Below are positions 1 to 7,496 of a DNA stretch of 51,145 nt, piece after piece (position 1 is the stretch's first letter; the number at the start of each line of letters is the position of its first letter). Position numbers and translations under genes: made by a program. The stretch spans positions 1-51,145 of the forward strand of contig NZ_JAKFZS010000037.1 of NCBI RefSeq assembly GCF_021654285.1, in the 5' to 3' direction. The DNA comes from Pseudoalteromonas luteoviolacea (GTDB lineage: Bacteria > Pseudomonadota > Gammaproteobacteria > Enterobacterales > Alteromonadaceae). The notes below the pieces were generated by a model. The model was not told the origin of the DNA and did not search any database. It saw only the letters and a program-made list of their open reading frames with translations.

Positions 1-33
1 GCACGGGGTGTCGTTTTTTTTACCCTGCAATAA
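1..33 (+). CDS. possible 3' tail of an upstream gene (HvfC-like?)
   Basis: Frame 1 is open from the window edge and reads ARGVVFFTLQ then TAA. In many gammaproteobacteria an HvfX-like DoxX gene follows a DUF2063 (HvfC-type) gene, and this tail would suit such a protein. Only ten codons are visible, so identity is a guess from context. Confidence 0.25.
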   Translation, partial: ARGVVFFTLQ

Positions 34-90
34 AAGTTACTGCGCTACGGTCTACACTGTATGAATACTATCAAAGGTGTAAATCGTTAT

Positions 91-780
91 ATGATTAATA
101 AAATTCAATCCATTTATCAAACTAGCATCGAAAAAGCAGATATCTTAAGTGGGCTTGCTCCACTTATTTTAAGGTTGATTGTTGCGCCAGTAATGATTAT
201 CGCAGGATATAACAAACTCAATTTAGCGAAAGAAGATGCAAGCTTGTTCGAAAGCATGTTAGCAGATGAAAACGTGGTTGCTTGGTTTGGTAATCCTGAC
301 TGGGGGCTAGGGTTGCCATTTCCAGACTTGTTGGCATTTCTAGCAGGCTGGACGGAGTTTTTAGGCGGCTGGTTAATTCTAATTGGGTTACTCACTCGAT
401 TGGTATCTATCCCATTAATGGTGACCATGTTTATCGCCGCTACACAAGTACACTGGCATAATGGTTGGTTTTCGGTTGCGCCAGCAAATCCAGATACCAG
501 TGCTGCGCAGGTATTTGCTTGGCTTGGCAGTGATACTGCAAAAGCAAGTCTTGAAAATAGCTTAGAAGTGGCAGACCGATTAGACAGGATTAAGTCCATT
601 GTTAGCACCCATGGGTTTCCTGAATTCCTGTACGAGAAGGGCAATGTCGTGATTTTAAATAATGGCATTGAGTTTGCCGCAATTTATTTTGCGATGTTTT
701 TAAGTTTATTTTTCACCGGAGGGGGTCGTTTTTTCAGTTTGGATTACTGGATAGCTAAGCAACTCAGCTCAAGGGCATAA
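91..780 (+). CDS. DoxX family membrane protein, HvfX-like
   Basis: An inner-membrane protein of about 229 aa with four hydrophobic segments. Visible are an N-terminal LRLIVAPVMIIAGYNKL segment, a GLPFP..LAFLAGWTEFLGGW core and a VHWHNGW stretch followed by a loop and a last membrane segment, an arrangement I associate with the HvfX branch of DoxX proteins next to DUF692/DUF2063 genes. The family has been linked to copper or peptide-maturation operons, but the exact function is not established. I prefer the start at 91, preceded by AAAGGTG at about 70-76; an in-frame ATG at 61 lacks a ribosome site. A perfect 11-bp inverted repeat follows the stop. Confidence 0.8.
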   Translation: MINKIQSIYQTSIEKADILSGLAPLILRLIVAPVMIIAGYNKLNLAKEDASLFESMLADENVVAWFGNPDWGLGLPFPDLLAFLAGWTEFLGGWLILIGLLTRLVSIPLMVTMFIAATQVHWHNGWFSVAPANPDTSAAQVFAWLGSDTAKASLENSLEVADRLDRIKSIVSTHGFPEFLYEKGNVVILNNGIEFAAIYFAMFLSLFFTGGGRFFSLDYWIAKQLSSRA

Positions 781-785
781 AAATA

Positions 786-812
786 TTAGGGAAAGTGCTA
801 AACTTTCCCTAA
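786..812. terminator. hairpin after DoxX gene
   Basis: TTAGGGAAAGT (786-796) and ACTTTCCCTAA (802-812) form a perfect 11-bp stem with a 5-nt loop just after the DoxX stop. No long T run follows, so it may be a weak terminator or an RNA-stabilising hairpin. Confidence 0.55.
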
Positions 813-861
813 CACTTCACGTTAAAATAATAAGTGTTTGTTTATCATTAAGGAATTATAT

Positions 862-1410
862 ATGGATGCCATCGAGCTTTTGATGACACGTCAATCTGAC
901 AGTAATTTATCCTTTCCAGGCCCGACTGAGTCGCAACTAGAAATTATTAAAAAAGCCGCGTTAAAAGTGCCAGATCATGGTGGTTTAGCACCATGGAAGT
1001 TTATCGTTGTCAATGAAGATGCGAGAGATAAATTAGGTGAAATATATTACAAAGCAGCGGTAGAAGAAGAGCAAAACGAACGCACAGTATCCCGTGCGAA
1101 AGACCTACCACACCGCGCACCTATGATGATCATTGCTATATCTCCTTTTCAAGAACATCCAAAAGTCCCTCGTGTTGAGCAAATTGAAAGTGCAGCATGT
1201 GCTTGTTTTGCTATGCAGCAAGCGGCATTTGCACAGCGTCTGTCTGGTGTTTGGAGAACCGGCTTTTTTGCGCAAAGCACGACAGTTAAACGCGAACTTG
1301 GCTTAGACGAGAAAGATGAGATTGTTGGTTATCTTTATCTAGGCACACCAACAATTCAATGTACTAAACCGGTTCGTCACGAACCAAATTCATTTTTTAC
1401 TGAGTTATAA
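862..1410 (+). CDS. nitroreductase family protein (YdjA-like)
   Basis: About 182 aa, matching the single-domain YdjA group of FMN-dependent nitroreductases, which reduce nitro compounds or quinones with NAD(P)H in the cytoplasm. The N-terminal MDAIELLMTRQS has the family's R-S-like flavin-contact segment, followed by KVPDHGGLAPWKFIVV (the usual APDHG..PW.F signature) and a C-terminal GYLYLGTP strand. The start at 862 is chosen because AAGGA lies just upstream at 850-854; an in-frame start at 838 has no such site. It is followed 18 bp later by upp on the same strand, so the two may be co-transcribed. The physiological substrate cannot be read from the sequence. Confidence 0.88.
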   Translation: MDAIELLMTRQSDSNLSFPGPTESQLEIIKKAALKVPDHGGLAPWKFIVVNEDARDKLGEIYYKAAVEEEQNERTVSRAKDLPHRAPMMIIAISPFQEHPKVPRVEQIESAACACFAMQQAAFAQRLSGVWRTGFFAQSTTVKRELGLDEKDEIVGYLYLGTPTIQCTKPVRHEPNSFFTEL

Positions 1411-1428
1411 TTTTTACAGGGGCAAGTT

Positions 1429-2061
1429 ATGGCACTTCATGTTGTTGAACACCCGTTATTACAACACAAAATAGGCTTATTGCGAGAGCATGGTATTTCA
1501 ACCAAAAAGTTTCGTGAGCTGGTGTCGGAAGTTGGCAACTTGCTTACTTACGAAGCGACAAGAAATTTACCAACGGAAACAACGACGATAAAAAGTTGGA
1601 CTGGTGAAGATTTAGACGTACAAGAAATCAAAGGCAAAAAAATCACACTTGTGCCGATTTTAAGAGCTGGCCTTGGTATGTTAGATGGCGTTATGCAGTT
1701 GTTACCCGCTGCAAAAATCAGTGTTGTTGGATTACAGAGAAATGAAGAAACACTGGAACCAGTATCATATTTTGAGAAATTAGTAGGTAACCTAGACTCA
1801 AGAAGGGCCTTGGTTGTCGATCCTATGCTGGCTACGGGCGGATCACTCATCGCGACAATTGATTTACTTAAAAAGTCTGGCTGTAAAAACATTACAGCCA
1901 TTGTATTGGTTGCAGCACCTGAAGGTGTCGAAGCGGTCGAAAAAGCGCACCCTGATGTGGACGTTTATACAGCAGCGCTTGATAGTCATTTGAACGAAAA
2001 TGGTTATATAGTGCCTGGTCTAGGTGATGCAGGCGATAAAATATTTGGCACGCAAGCTTAA
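1429..2061 (+). CDS. upp: uracil phosphoribosyltransferase
   Basis: A 210-aa cytoplasmic salvage enzyme converting uracil and PRPP to UMP. It aligns by eye along its whole length with E. coli Upp: ISTKKFRELVSEVGNLLTYEA near the N-terminus, KGKKITLVPILRAGLGM, the PRPP-binding loop VDPMLATGGS at about residue 130, and the uracil-site tail YIVPGLGDAGDKIFGT at the C-terminus. Length equals the family norm (208-210 aa). The start is supported by AGGGG about 8 bp upstream. No uraA permease follows, unlike E. coli; a hairpin terminator comes right after the stop. Confidence 0.97.
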   Translation: MALHVVEHPLLQHKIGLLREHGISTKKFRELVSEVGNLLTYEATRNLPTETTTIKSWTGEDLDVQEIKGKKITLVPILRAGLGMLDGVMQLLPAAKISVVGLQRNEETLEPVSYFEKLVGNLDSRRALVVDPMLATGGSLIATIDLLKKSGCKNITAIVLVAAPEGVEAVEKAHPDVDVYTAALDSHLNENGYIVPGLGDAGDKIFGTQA

Positions 2062-2068
2062 TAGATGT

Positions 2069-2094
2069 GGCTGGCGAAATTGAGTTTGCCAGCC
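2069..2094. terminator. bidirectional terminator between upp and VTT gene
   Basis: GGCTGGC (2069-2075) pairs with GCCAGCC (2088-2094), followed by a pyrimidine-rich TTCTCTTT. It sits between the convergent stops of upp and the VTT-domain gene and could serve both. Confidence 0.6.
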
Positions 2095-2100
2095 TTCTCT

Positions 2101-2772
2101 TTAAGAATGTGGCGACGCGGCTTTAACTTTACGTGTTTGCTTATTGAACATCCACCAACATATCCAGAAAAATCCAGTTAACCCAATCGCTGCATAAATA
2201 GCAGGTTTGGGGTTTTCTAATGTACTGATTGAACCTGCATACGCTGCAATACATGCGTAGGGTATAGTGCTCATCATCCAATAAATAATAAACTCTTTGA
2301 ATGGCATTTTGGTCATCCCAGCCATACATGCTGAAATCTCAGGCAATATTGGTGTCGCTCTTGAAAGTAAGATCACTACCGGACCTCGCTTTTGAAATAG
2401 TGCGATGGCACTGGCTCTCTCGTTTGGGTCTTTAACAAGCGTATCAAACAGCTTGTTGCCAAACTTATTGCTAATCGCATACCCTGTTGTACCAGCGAGC
2501 ATCAGGCCAATAATACCACTGAGCCCGCCCACATAGGGACCCAGAAAAAAACCAGCTAATAAAATAAGTGTGAGTGTGGGTACGGCGATGAATAAATCTA
2601 AAAAAAGTAGCCCAATCACAATGAGTGCAACTAAGTACACATTCAGCTCTTTTGCTGCGTTAAGCCAAGTTTTGATGTCGTTGATACTGAGGACACCGCT
2701 TACTTTGAGAACAATAAAGGTCGATGCGAAAAAGCAAAATAATATCAGCATCATTTTTAAAAGTGATTTCAT
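2101..2772 (-). CDS. TVP38/TMEM64 (VTT domain) membrane protein
   Basis: A 223-aa polytopic inner-membrane protein of the VTT/DedA superfamily. After an N-terminal membrane segment it carries the typical FIAVPTLTLILLAGFFLGPYVG stretch at about 62-83, a glycine-rich helix (GGLSGIIGLMLAGTTGYAIS), the LLSRATPILPEI re-entrant motif with conserved Arg and Pro at about 135-146, and further C-terminal membrane segments. Relatives act in lipid scrambling or membrane homeostasis; the substrate is not known here. It is 25 bp from the stop of the upstream DUF2141 gene, so a three-gene leftward operon SDR-DUF2141-VTT is likely. Confidence 0.85.
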   Translation of the reverse strand: MKSLLKMMLILFCFFASTFIVLKVSGVLSINDIKTWLNAAKELNVYLVALIVIGLLFLDLFIAVPTLTLILLAGFFLGPYVGGLSGIIGLMLAGTTGYAISNKFGNKLFDTLVKDPNERASAIALFQKRGPVVILLSRATPILPEISACMAGMTKMPFKEFIIYWMMSTIPYACIAAYAGSISTLENPKPAIYAAIGLTGFFWICWWMFNKQTRKVKAASPHS

Positions 2773-2796
2773 ACAAAACAGTTCCGTCGTTAGAGA

Positions 2797-3240
2797 TTAT
2801 GGGTATTTTATAGAGATTGAAATTGGCGTGTTAATGTCAGCCAATGAAAGTTTTGCGTCTTTAAACTTGGGTGGCCCGCGCCAGCTAATTTTGGCTCCAT
2901 TGGAAAAGCCAAGTCCTTCAGAAGGAATGAGACCAGTCCAATTTTTCGAAGTAGTTTGCGAGTTGTCTTCATCATGAAGTACTTTGATTGCAAACTCTGC
3001 TTTAGCAGTTGTAAATTCGACGGTTAGTGATTCACTTTCAGGGCTGTGAAACTGAGTTTGCAATGCTTGTTTGTGTTTGACAGGAAAGCCATTATCTTCA
3101 AACAACATCACCATGATTTGTCCTGATCGCCTGGTATCTACGCCGTTAATTTTCACTTGTACGCTCTTAGCGATTGCGGCTTCAGTAGTCATCATAAGTA
3201 CTCCAAAAATGATTGATTTATATAGTTTGCACATGGTCAT
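2797..3240 (-). CDS. DUF2141 domain protein, exported
   Basis: 147 aa with a signal peptide (hydrophobic segment ending TEAAIAKS) followed by a DUF2141 domain: VQVKINGVDTRRSGQIMVMLF, a central FAIKVLHDEDNS motif and a C-terminal GPPKFKDAKLSL strand. These are small periplasmic beta-rich proteins of unknown function. Its ATG overlaps the SDR gene's stop as TAATG, with AAGGA 5 bp before the start, so translation is probably coupled. Function cannot be assigned beyond the family. Confidence 0.85.
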   Translation of the reverse strand: MTMCKLYKSIIFGVLMMTTEAAIAKSVQVKINGVDTRRSGQIMVMLFEDNGFPVKHKQALQTQFHSPESESLTVEFTTAKAEFAIKVLHDEDNSQTTSKNWTGLIPSEGLGFSNGAKISWRGPPKFKDAKLSLADINTPISISIKYP

Positions 3241-3974
3241 TAAGATCCTTTCAAGAGTCGTTTAGCCAGGCTGGGTGTCAGGGTATTTAAAATCCTTAAA
3301 ACTTTAATTTTGCCGATATCATGCTGGGGTTTTTGCTGCTTTAACCCTTTAAGAATTGACTTGGCAGCGCACTCGGCTGATATCTTATTTTCACCTCGGC
3401 CTTGGGTCATAGGGGTGTCTACTAAAGGAATAAATGCCTGTAATACCTTTATATTTGTATGCTCTAATTGGTAGCTTAAGCTTTGTGAAAAAAGGTTGAT
3501 GGCTGCTTTTGTAGCGCAATAGACGCTTGCACTTTTTTTAGCGACAAAAGACAGCCCAGAATTGATATTTAATATAATAGATTGGGCTTCGTTGCCATTA
3601 AGTGCAGGGATCAATAAATAGGATAGAGCACAGACTGCTGTAAAGTTCACATTGATTTCCCGTGTAATTTTCTCGTATTCGAAATCAGGATCTGTGAAAA
3701 AGGGCTCGTTTTGTATAGCCGCATTATTGATTAATACATCAACGCGGGGGAATTCAGCTTGTATACGCTCTGACAGCGGTTGATAACTTCCGGGATCAGA
3801 AAGGTCTGCAGGAAAACATGTGACGTTTTTATATCTCTTTTTGAGTTGTTCAAGTCGGTCGCTGTTTCTGGCAACGACAATAATGGTATTTTGGGCTTGC
3901 AGCTGCTCGACAATTTGACGGCCAATGCCGGACGTTCCGCCTGTTATCACGATTACTTTATTCACTAAGTTCAC
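3240..3974 (-). CDS. short-chain dehydrogenase (DltE-like)
   Basis: An NAD(P)-dependent SDR of about 244 aa, resembling the DltE-like group (COG3967). It shows the Rossmann motif TGGTSGIG near the N-terminus, INNAAI for the NNAG motif, NINSGLSF with the catalytic Ser, and YCATKAA as the catalytic YxxxK. The ORF is open upstream to 4034, but I choose the GTG at 3974 because GGAG stands 8-9 bp before it and the protein then begins at the Rossmann strand as usual. It is divergent from a Crp/Fnr regulator about 200 bp away and coupled to the DUF2141 gene. Substrate unknown. Confidence 0.85.
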   Translation of the reverse strand: MNLVNKVIVITGGTSGIGRQIVEQLQAQNTIIVVARNSDRLEQLKKRYKNVTCFPADLSDPGSYQPLSERIQAEFPRVDVLINNAAIQNEPFFTDPDFEYEKITREINVNFTAVCALSYLLIPALNGNEAQSIILNINSGLSFVAKKSASVYCATKAAINLFSQSLSYQLEHTNIKVLQAFIPLVDTPMTQGRGENKISAECAAKSILKGLKQQKPQHDIGKIKVLRILNTLTPSLAKRLLKGS

Positions 3975-4170
3975 GTTTGTATCTCCAGTGGTGAATCTGC
4001 TTGATACTTTAAAGGGGGACTTTTTGTGGGGCATTAACCTATGTTAAAAATCACAGAATAATTTAAACTAAAACTAATTCAATCAGAGCTTGTTCTATAT
4101 ATTCGTAGATAACTAAAGTTTTCAGATCTCAAGTGCTTATAGTTTCGTACAATAAAATAAAGGATGCAAA

Positions 4171-4689
4171 ATGGAACTACAAAATTACATAGCGAAAAAT
4201 GGTATTCCCCTTGAGATTGAAAAAGGGAAGCAAGTTTTCGCTCAAGGTGAATTGTGTGACTATGTGTACTTGGTAAAAAGCGGGTTATTGAAGGCTTTTT
4301 ATATCACGGCCGATGGAAAAGAAACCATTAAATCATTTATTCAAGCTGGCACCATTATTGGTAGTCTAAATGCAGCTCATTGCAAAGTCCCAAGCACTTT
4401 TAGTTTAGAGGCTTTGTCGCGCAGTGAACTTGTTCAAGTGCCTTTTTATGAATTATTAGCGTTAAGCAAAAAGTCCATTTCCATCTCTCAGGAGTTTATC
4501 CAAATTTTATTGTCTTTGTCACTCAAAAAAGAGCGAAGAGAGTATGAGTTACTTACCTTGTCCGCAACTGAGCGATTTGAGAATTTATGCAAAGACCAAC
4601 CAGAGCTCGTTAAAAAACTTACTCAAAATGATATTGCTAAGTATTTAGGGATCACACCCGTCGCATTGAGTCGAATTAAACATCAATAG
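4171..4689 (+). CDS. Crp/Fnr family transcriptional regulator
   Basis: 172 aa with an N-terminal cyclic-nucleotide-binding-like domain (IEKGKQVFAQGELCDYVYLVKSG at about 16-38 and a GTIIGS turn) and a short C-terminal helix-turn-helix, LTQNDIAKYLGITPVALSRI. There is no Fnr-type N-terminal Cys cluster, so an iron-sulfur oxygen sensor is unlikely. It resembles the small Crp-like regulators often found beside one oxidoreductase gene, and it lies divergent from the SDR gene, which it may control. AAAGGATG just before the ATG supports the start. The protein ends directly after the recognition helix, somewhat shorter than usual. Confidence 0.85.
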   Translation: MELQNYIAKNGIPLEIEKGKQVFAQGELCDYVYLVKSGLLKAFYITADGKETIKSFIQAGTIIGSLNAAHCKVPSTFSLEALSRSELVQVPFYELLALSKKSISISQEFIQILLSLSLKKERREYELLTLSATERFENLCKDQPELVKKLTQNDIAKYLGITPVALSRIKHQ

Positions 4690-4843
4690 CATGTCTATAG
4701 TTCCTCTTATAATTTATTAGTTATTCAAGACGCAGAGTGATTGTTACAGTGATTAATTCGATTGTTAGGCTCCAGACCGATAAGCTATACTTATAGTTAG
4801 GTATTATGCTGCTTTTGTTGTTAATAAATATGTTTGGTAATCA

Positions 4844-5617
4844 ATGAACCACCACAGTTTAGTCGTCTGTACTGTCCTATTTTCAGAGTCCATCTGCGCA
4901 ATGGACTTTTACAGTCAGTGCCAACAAATTAAAACTAATGTTAAATCTCAACCAAATGCCTATTTAAAGTGGTCTAACTACACAGTACATGACATTACAA
5001 GTCTAGATAAAATTAGATTTGATGGTTTTGACATCCCAATTGTCGTAACTGAAAACATGGAAGAAAGCGCTTTTCTTTTCGGTGAAAATCCAGAGCTAGT
5101 AATTACCTCTGTAGAGGATAATGAAGATTTCAAAAGTCAAATAGTCATGCTCAATTCAAACCTCTCTGAAAGCTTTAATACTGCACAACCGTCTATTGTT
5201 CAAGGTTCTATATTTGAGATACTGAAAAAAAGTTTGGATATTACACCTAGCGACTTTGTCTGTGATCGAGAGCAGATAGGAGGCATTGATAAAAATACTC
5301 TAAAATCGATTGTAGAAAAGTATATTCTAATATCATTAAAATCAATAGCTGCCCCTTATGGCTTTACCTGTGCAATCCGATTAAAGGGCAGGGATGCATT
5401 TATAATTAGGTCCAAAACAGGGGTTGAATATTACGAAGTACGAAATGGAAAGGCTTTGAAAATTATAGTAGAAACCAACGAAGTAGCTGACCTTGATAAA
5501 TTTATATATACGCTAGAGTCCACAAGCGAATATAAAGAGTATTCCAAGGTTACATATTTTATCCTCAAAGCTATCAAGTCAAAAAAATCAAAGATTGGCA
5601 AGCTGTTCTTAAAGTAA
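4844..5617 (+). CDS. hypothetical exported protein
   Basis: 257 aa, not recognised. The first 19 residues (LVVCTVLFSESICA) look like a signal peptide. The rest is mixed alpha/beta, with a lysine-rich C-terminus (KAIKSKKSKIGKLFLK). The segment KSIAAPYGFTCAIRLKGRD..FIIRSKTGVEYYEVRNGK at about 165-215 recurs in degenerate form about 1.1 kb downstream (6419-6619), so this gene or a relative was once duplicated. It is AT-rich like the surrounding DNA. No operon partner is evident and no function can be given. Confidence 0.65.
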   Translation: MNHHSLVVCTVLFSESICAMDFYSQCQQIKTNVKSQPNAYLKWSNYTVHDITSLDKIRFDGFDIPIVVTENMEESAFLFGENPELVITSVEDNEDFKSQIVMLNSNLSESFNTAQPSIVQGSIFEILKKSLDITPSDFVCDREQIGGIDKNTLKSIVEKYILISLKSIAAPYGFTCAIRLKGRDAFIIRSKTGVEYYEVRNGKALKIIVETNEVADLDKFIYTLESTSEYKEYSKVTYFILKAIKSKKSKIGKLFLK

Positions 5618-6006
5618 TGAAAGATAAAAATTATTCACAACCCTCTCAAAAATCAATTATTGGGATAATCAATTATTTAAGAGCTAAATTATTTTGATTT
5701 GAAAATAAACGTTTTGATTGATTTATATTCGCTTGGTGTTGTGTGTAATTGAATAGTATTGCATTAACTGTTCATTTCAATCATAGTGTTATCTATATTT
5801 CTTAATTTCCTGAATTAAAATAGGGTGCTCGACGTAGGTAACTGACATAGTACCTAGGGTTTTTTACATTCCAAATCGCTAATTCTTTAAGTAAGTTTAT
5901 ATTTTTATAATTAATCTGGGTTATTTTTAGGTGGCTTTGGTGTCTAATGTGTAAATTATTTTAATGAAAGTTTAATTTCAATGTGGTGTAAAAAGGAGTT
6001 GGCTTT
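5618..6006. other. gene-free interval
   Basis: About 390 bp of very AT-rich sequence (many TAAAT/TTATT runs). I see no ORF with a ribosome site, no clear terminator and no repeat. It may contain the promoter of the downstream membrane-protein gene. Confidence 0.5.
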
Positions 6007-6300
6007 ATGCATAATCTAAGAGCTTTAATAGCGATTACTATATTTTTAGTTTCTACAGTTCTGATTTTTCTCACCTTTTTTATGCCTTTACCGGTAATTT
6101 ACTTGTTTTATGGCGTGGTTTCTTATTCTATAAGTTATGTTGTTTGGCCAAGTAAACGTAAAGGTAAACGAAATGGTGATAGTCAATTTTTAGATGTTTT
6201 AGAATTTATCATAGAGCTTCCTGCAGAATTTGTTTTTTGGATTTTTAGATTAATAGGGCGCTGCATAGATGGTATATTCGAACTGTTAGTTGGTGATTAA
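6007..6300 (+). CDS. small hypothetical membrane protein
   Basis: 97 aa with two or three hydrophobic helices: an N-terminal ALIAITIFLVSTVLIFLTFF, a second YLFYGVVSYSISYVVW, then a basic KRKGKRNGD loop and an amphipathic C-terminal region. It is preceded by AAGGAG about 9 bp before the ATG, which makes it a credible gene. Not recognised as a family. A possible 31-codon hydrophobic ORF follows within 8 bp. Confidence 0.6.
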   Translation: MHNLRALIAITIFLVSTVLIFLTFFMPLPVIYLFYGVVSYSISYVVWPSKRKGKRNGDSQFLDVLEFIIELPAEFVFWIFRLIGRCIDGIFELLVGD

Positions 6301-6307
6301 AAAGGCC

Positions 6308-6403
6308 ATGGTTGAATTTTATAATGTTTCTCAATTAACTCTAATTGTATTAGTATTTTACCTAGCGGTTTTGCTTGTTATAAGAGCAGTTTGCATGTAT
6401 TGA
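6308..6403 (+). CDS. possible 31-aa membrane peptide
   Basis: The ORF reads MVEFYNVSQLTLIVLVFYLA and continues as a single hydrophobic helix ending VCMY. It starts 8 bp after the 97-aa gene's stop. The upstream AAAAAGG is only two bases from the ATG, so initiation would be poor unless coupled. It may be a real small membrane protein or the remnant of one. Confidence 0.3.
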   Translation: MVEFYNVSQLTLIVLVFYLAVLLVIRAVCMY

Positions 6404-6418
6404 TCAAAAAACTAATAA

Positions 6419-6619
6419 GGAGCTTGCGCAAAAATCTTTCTAATTACATTGAAATCAATGGCTGCCCCTTATGATTCTACCGGTTCAATCCGATTAAAGG
6501 GCTGGGGTACATTTATAATTAGAGTAAAAACCGAGTTTAAATTTTACAAATTGCGTAATGGAAAGTCTCTAAAAATCATAATAGAAACAAAAGAGGCTAC
6601 TGATCTTGAAAACTTATGA
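6419..6619 (+). pseudogene. degenerate partial copy of the 257-aa gene at 4844
   Basis: In one frame this stretch reads KIFLITLKSMAAPYDSTGS, then IRLKGWGTFIIR, VKTEFKFYKLRNGK and SLKIIIETKEATDLENL followed by TGA. It matches residues about 155-225 of the protein at 4844-5617 (KYILISLKSIAAPYGF.., IRLKGRDAFIIR, YYEVRNGK, LKIIVETNEVADLDKF). The DNA is also clearly similar. Both ends of the homologous gene are missing. The right end abuts the IS5-type transposase remnant, so an IS-associated rearrangement probably cut the copy. Confidence 0.75.
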
Positions 6620-7180
6620 AGTATCCTTTCTCCCAATATTGGGCATTTTATCTTGGTGAACCATGCCACGACACCTTTACCCGCAATTTTATCATAGCAA
6701 TCATGCGTATCATAAGCTCTACCTCCTGTCACTCGGTCAACATTTCGACGTCATGTCCGCAATAAATTACAAAGCACCTCTCCATCAGATACATTCACTG
6801 TCGAAGACTCTGCACTGACGATAACGTTACTTTGTGTATCTATGGTTAAGTGTTGTTTTAGCCAAGTTCGGCACTTGTTGGCTCGGTGTTTTAGGGTATG
6901 TCATTCGTCATTACTATAAACTTTTAGATCAGTACTATCCTATAACCCCCTGTGTTGGCTGGTCCGATATTGTATATTAAACTTCTGCCTCGCTAGCACA
7001 AACAGCTAGAACTCTAGGGGTTTAAATAGGTTTATCCAATAAATTCAGTAGTTAAGTAACAAACCCTTCAAGTGATCAAGGTGGCAAATTAAAACAGAGC
7101 GAAGTGCTAGGTAAGTTTCAAGTGAAAAATCAGAATATCTATTTGAACTTCCACGCCCGCTGTGTAATTGCTAAATAGCG
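6620..7180 (-). pseudogene. decayed IS5-family transposase
   Basis: On the minus strand, pieces in different frames line up in order with an IS5-type DDE transposase: GRGSSNRYSDFSLETYLALR, SLEGFVT.LLNLLDKP, LARQKFNIQYRTSQHRGL, stop, DSTDLKVYSND, stop, RANKCRTWLKQHLTIDTQSN, VIVSAESSTVNVSDGEVL and GGRAYDTHDCYDKIAGKG. The D-S-T and G-A-Y-D catalytic blocks can be recognised, but stops and frameshifts occur throughout, so the enzyme is dead. No intact terminal inverted repeats were identified. Confidence 0.8.
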
Positions 7181-7209
7181 ACGTCACTGAGCCGAATAGC
7201 AATATTGCT

Positions 7210-7425
7210 ATGCTTTATTACTTCTTGGTTTTAGGCAGTCCTGTTCTTAATTTTCTTTGTCATGGTTGTCTTGCTTGCGTTTTATTTGTTGACCTGAACA
7301 CGAAAAAGGTCAGAGGCTTAATTATTTATGAACTAATATTTTTTGAAATATCTTATAAAATCAGTTGGTTAGTTTTCTACGAGGGTTCTTTTCAATTACA
7401 ATTTCTATTGAATTTAATTTGTTGA
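7210..7425 (+). CDS. doubtful 71-aa hydrophobic ORF
   Basis: Open reading frame rich in Leu, Phe and Ile (MLYYFLVLGSPVLNFLCHG at the start). There is no ribosome site before the ATG, and the ORF begins beside IS debris, so it is quite possibly not translated. No family recognised. Confidence 0.2.
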   Translation: MLYYFLVLGSPVLNFLCHGCLACVLFVDLNTKKVRGLIIYELIFFEISYKISWLVFYEGSFQLQFLLNLIC

Positions 7426-7496
7426 TAATTCGTAACTTTTTGATAGTAAATAAATTGGTACAGACTTACTTTTTCTTCCTCGATTATTAGTATAAA

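Noticed and set aside
1548..1901. Minus-strand ORF of 117 codons within upp
   Set aside because: Antisense shadow of upp, whose frame is fully conserved.
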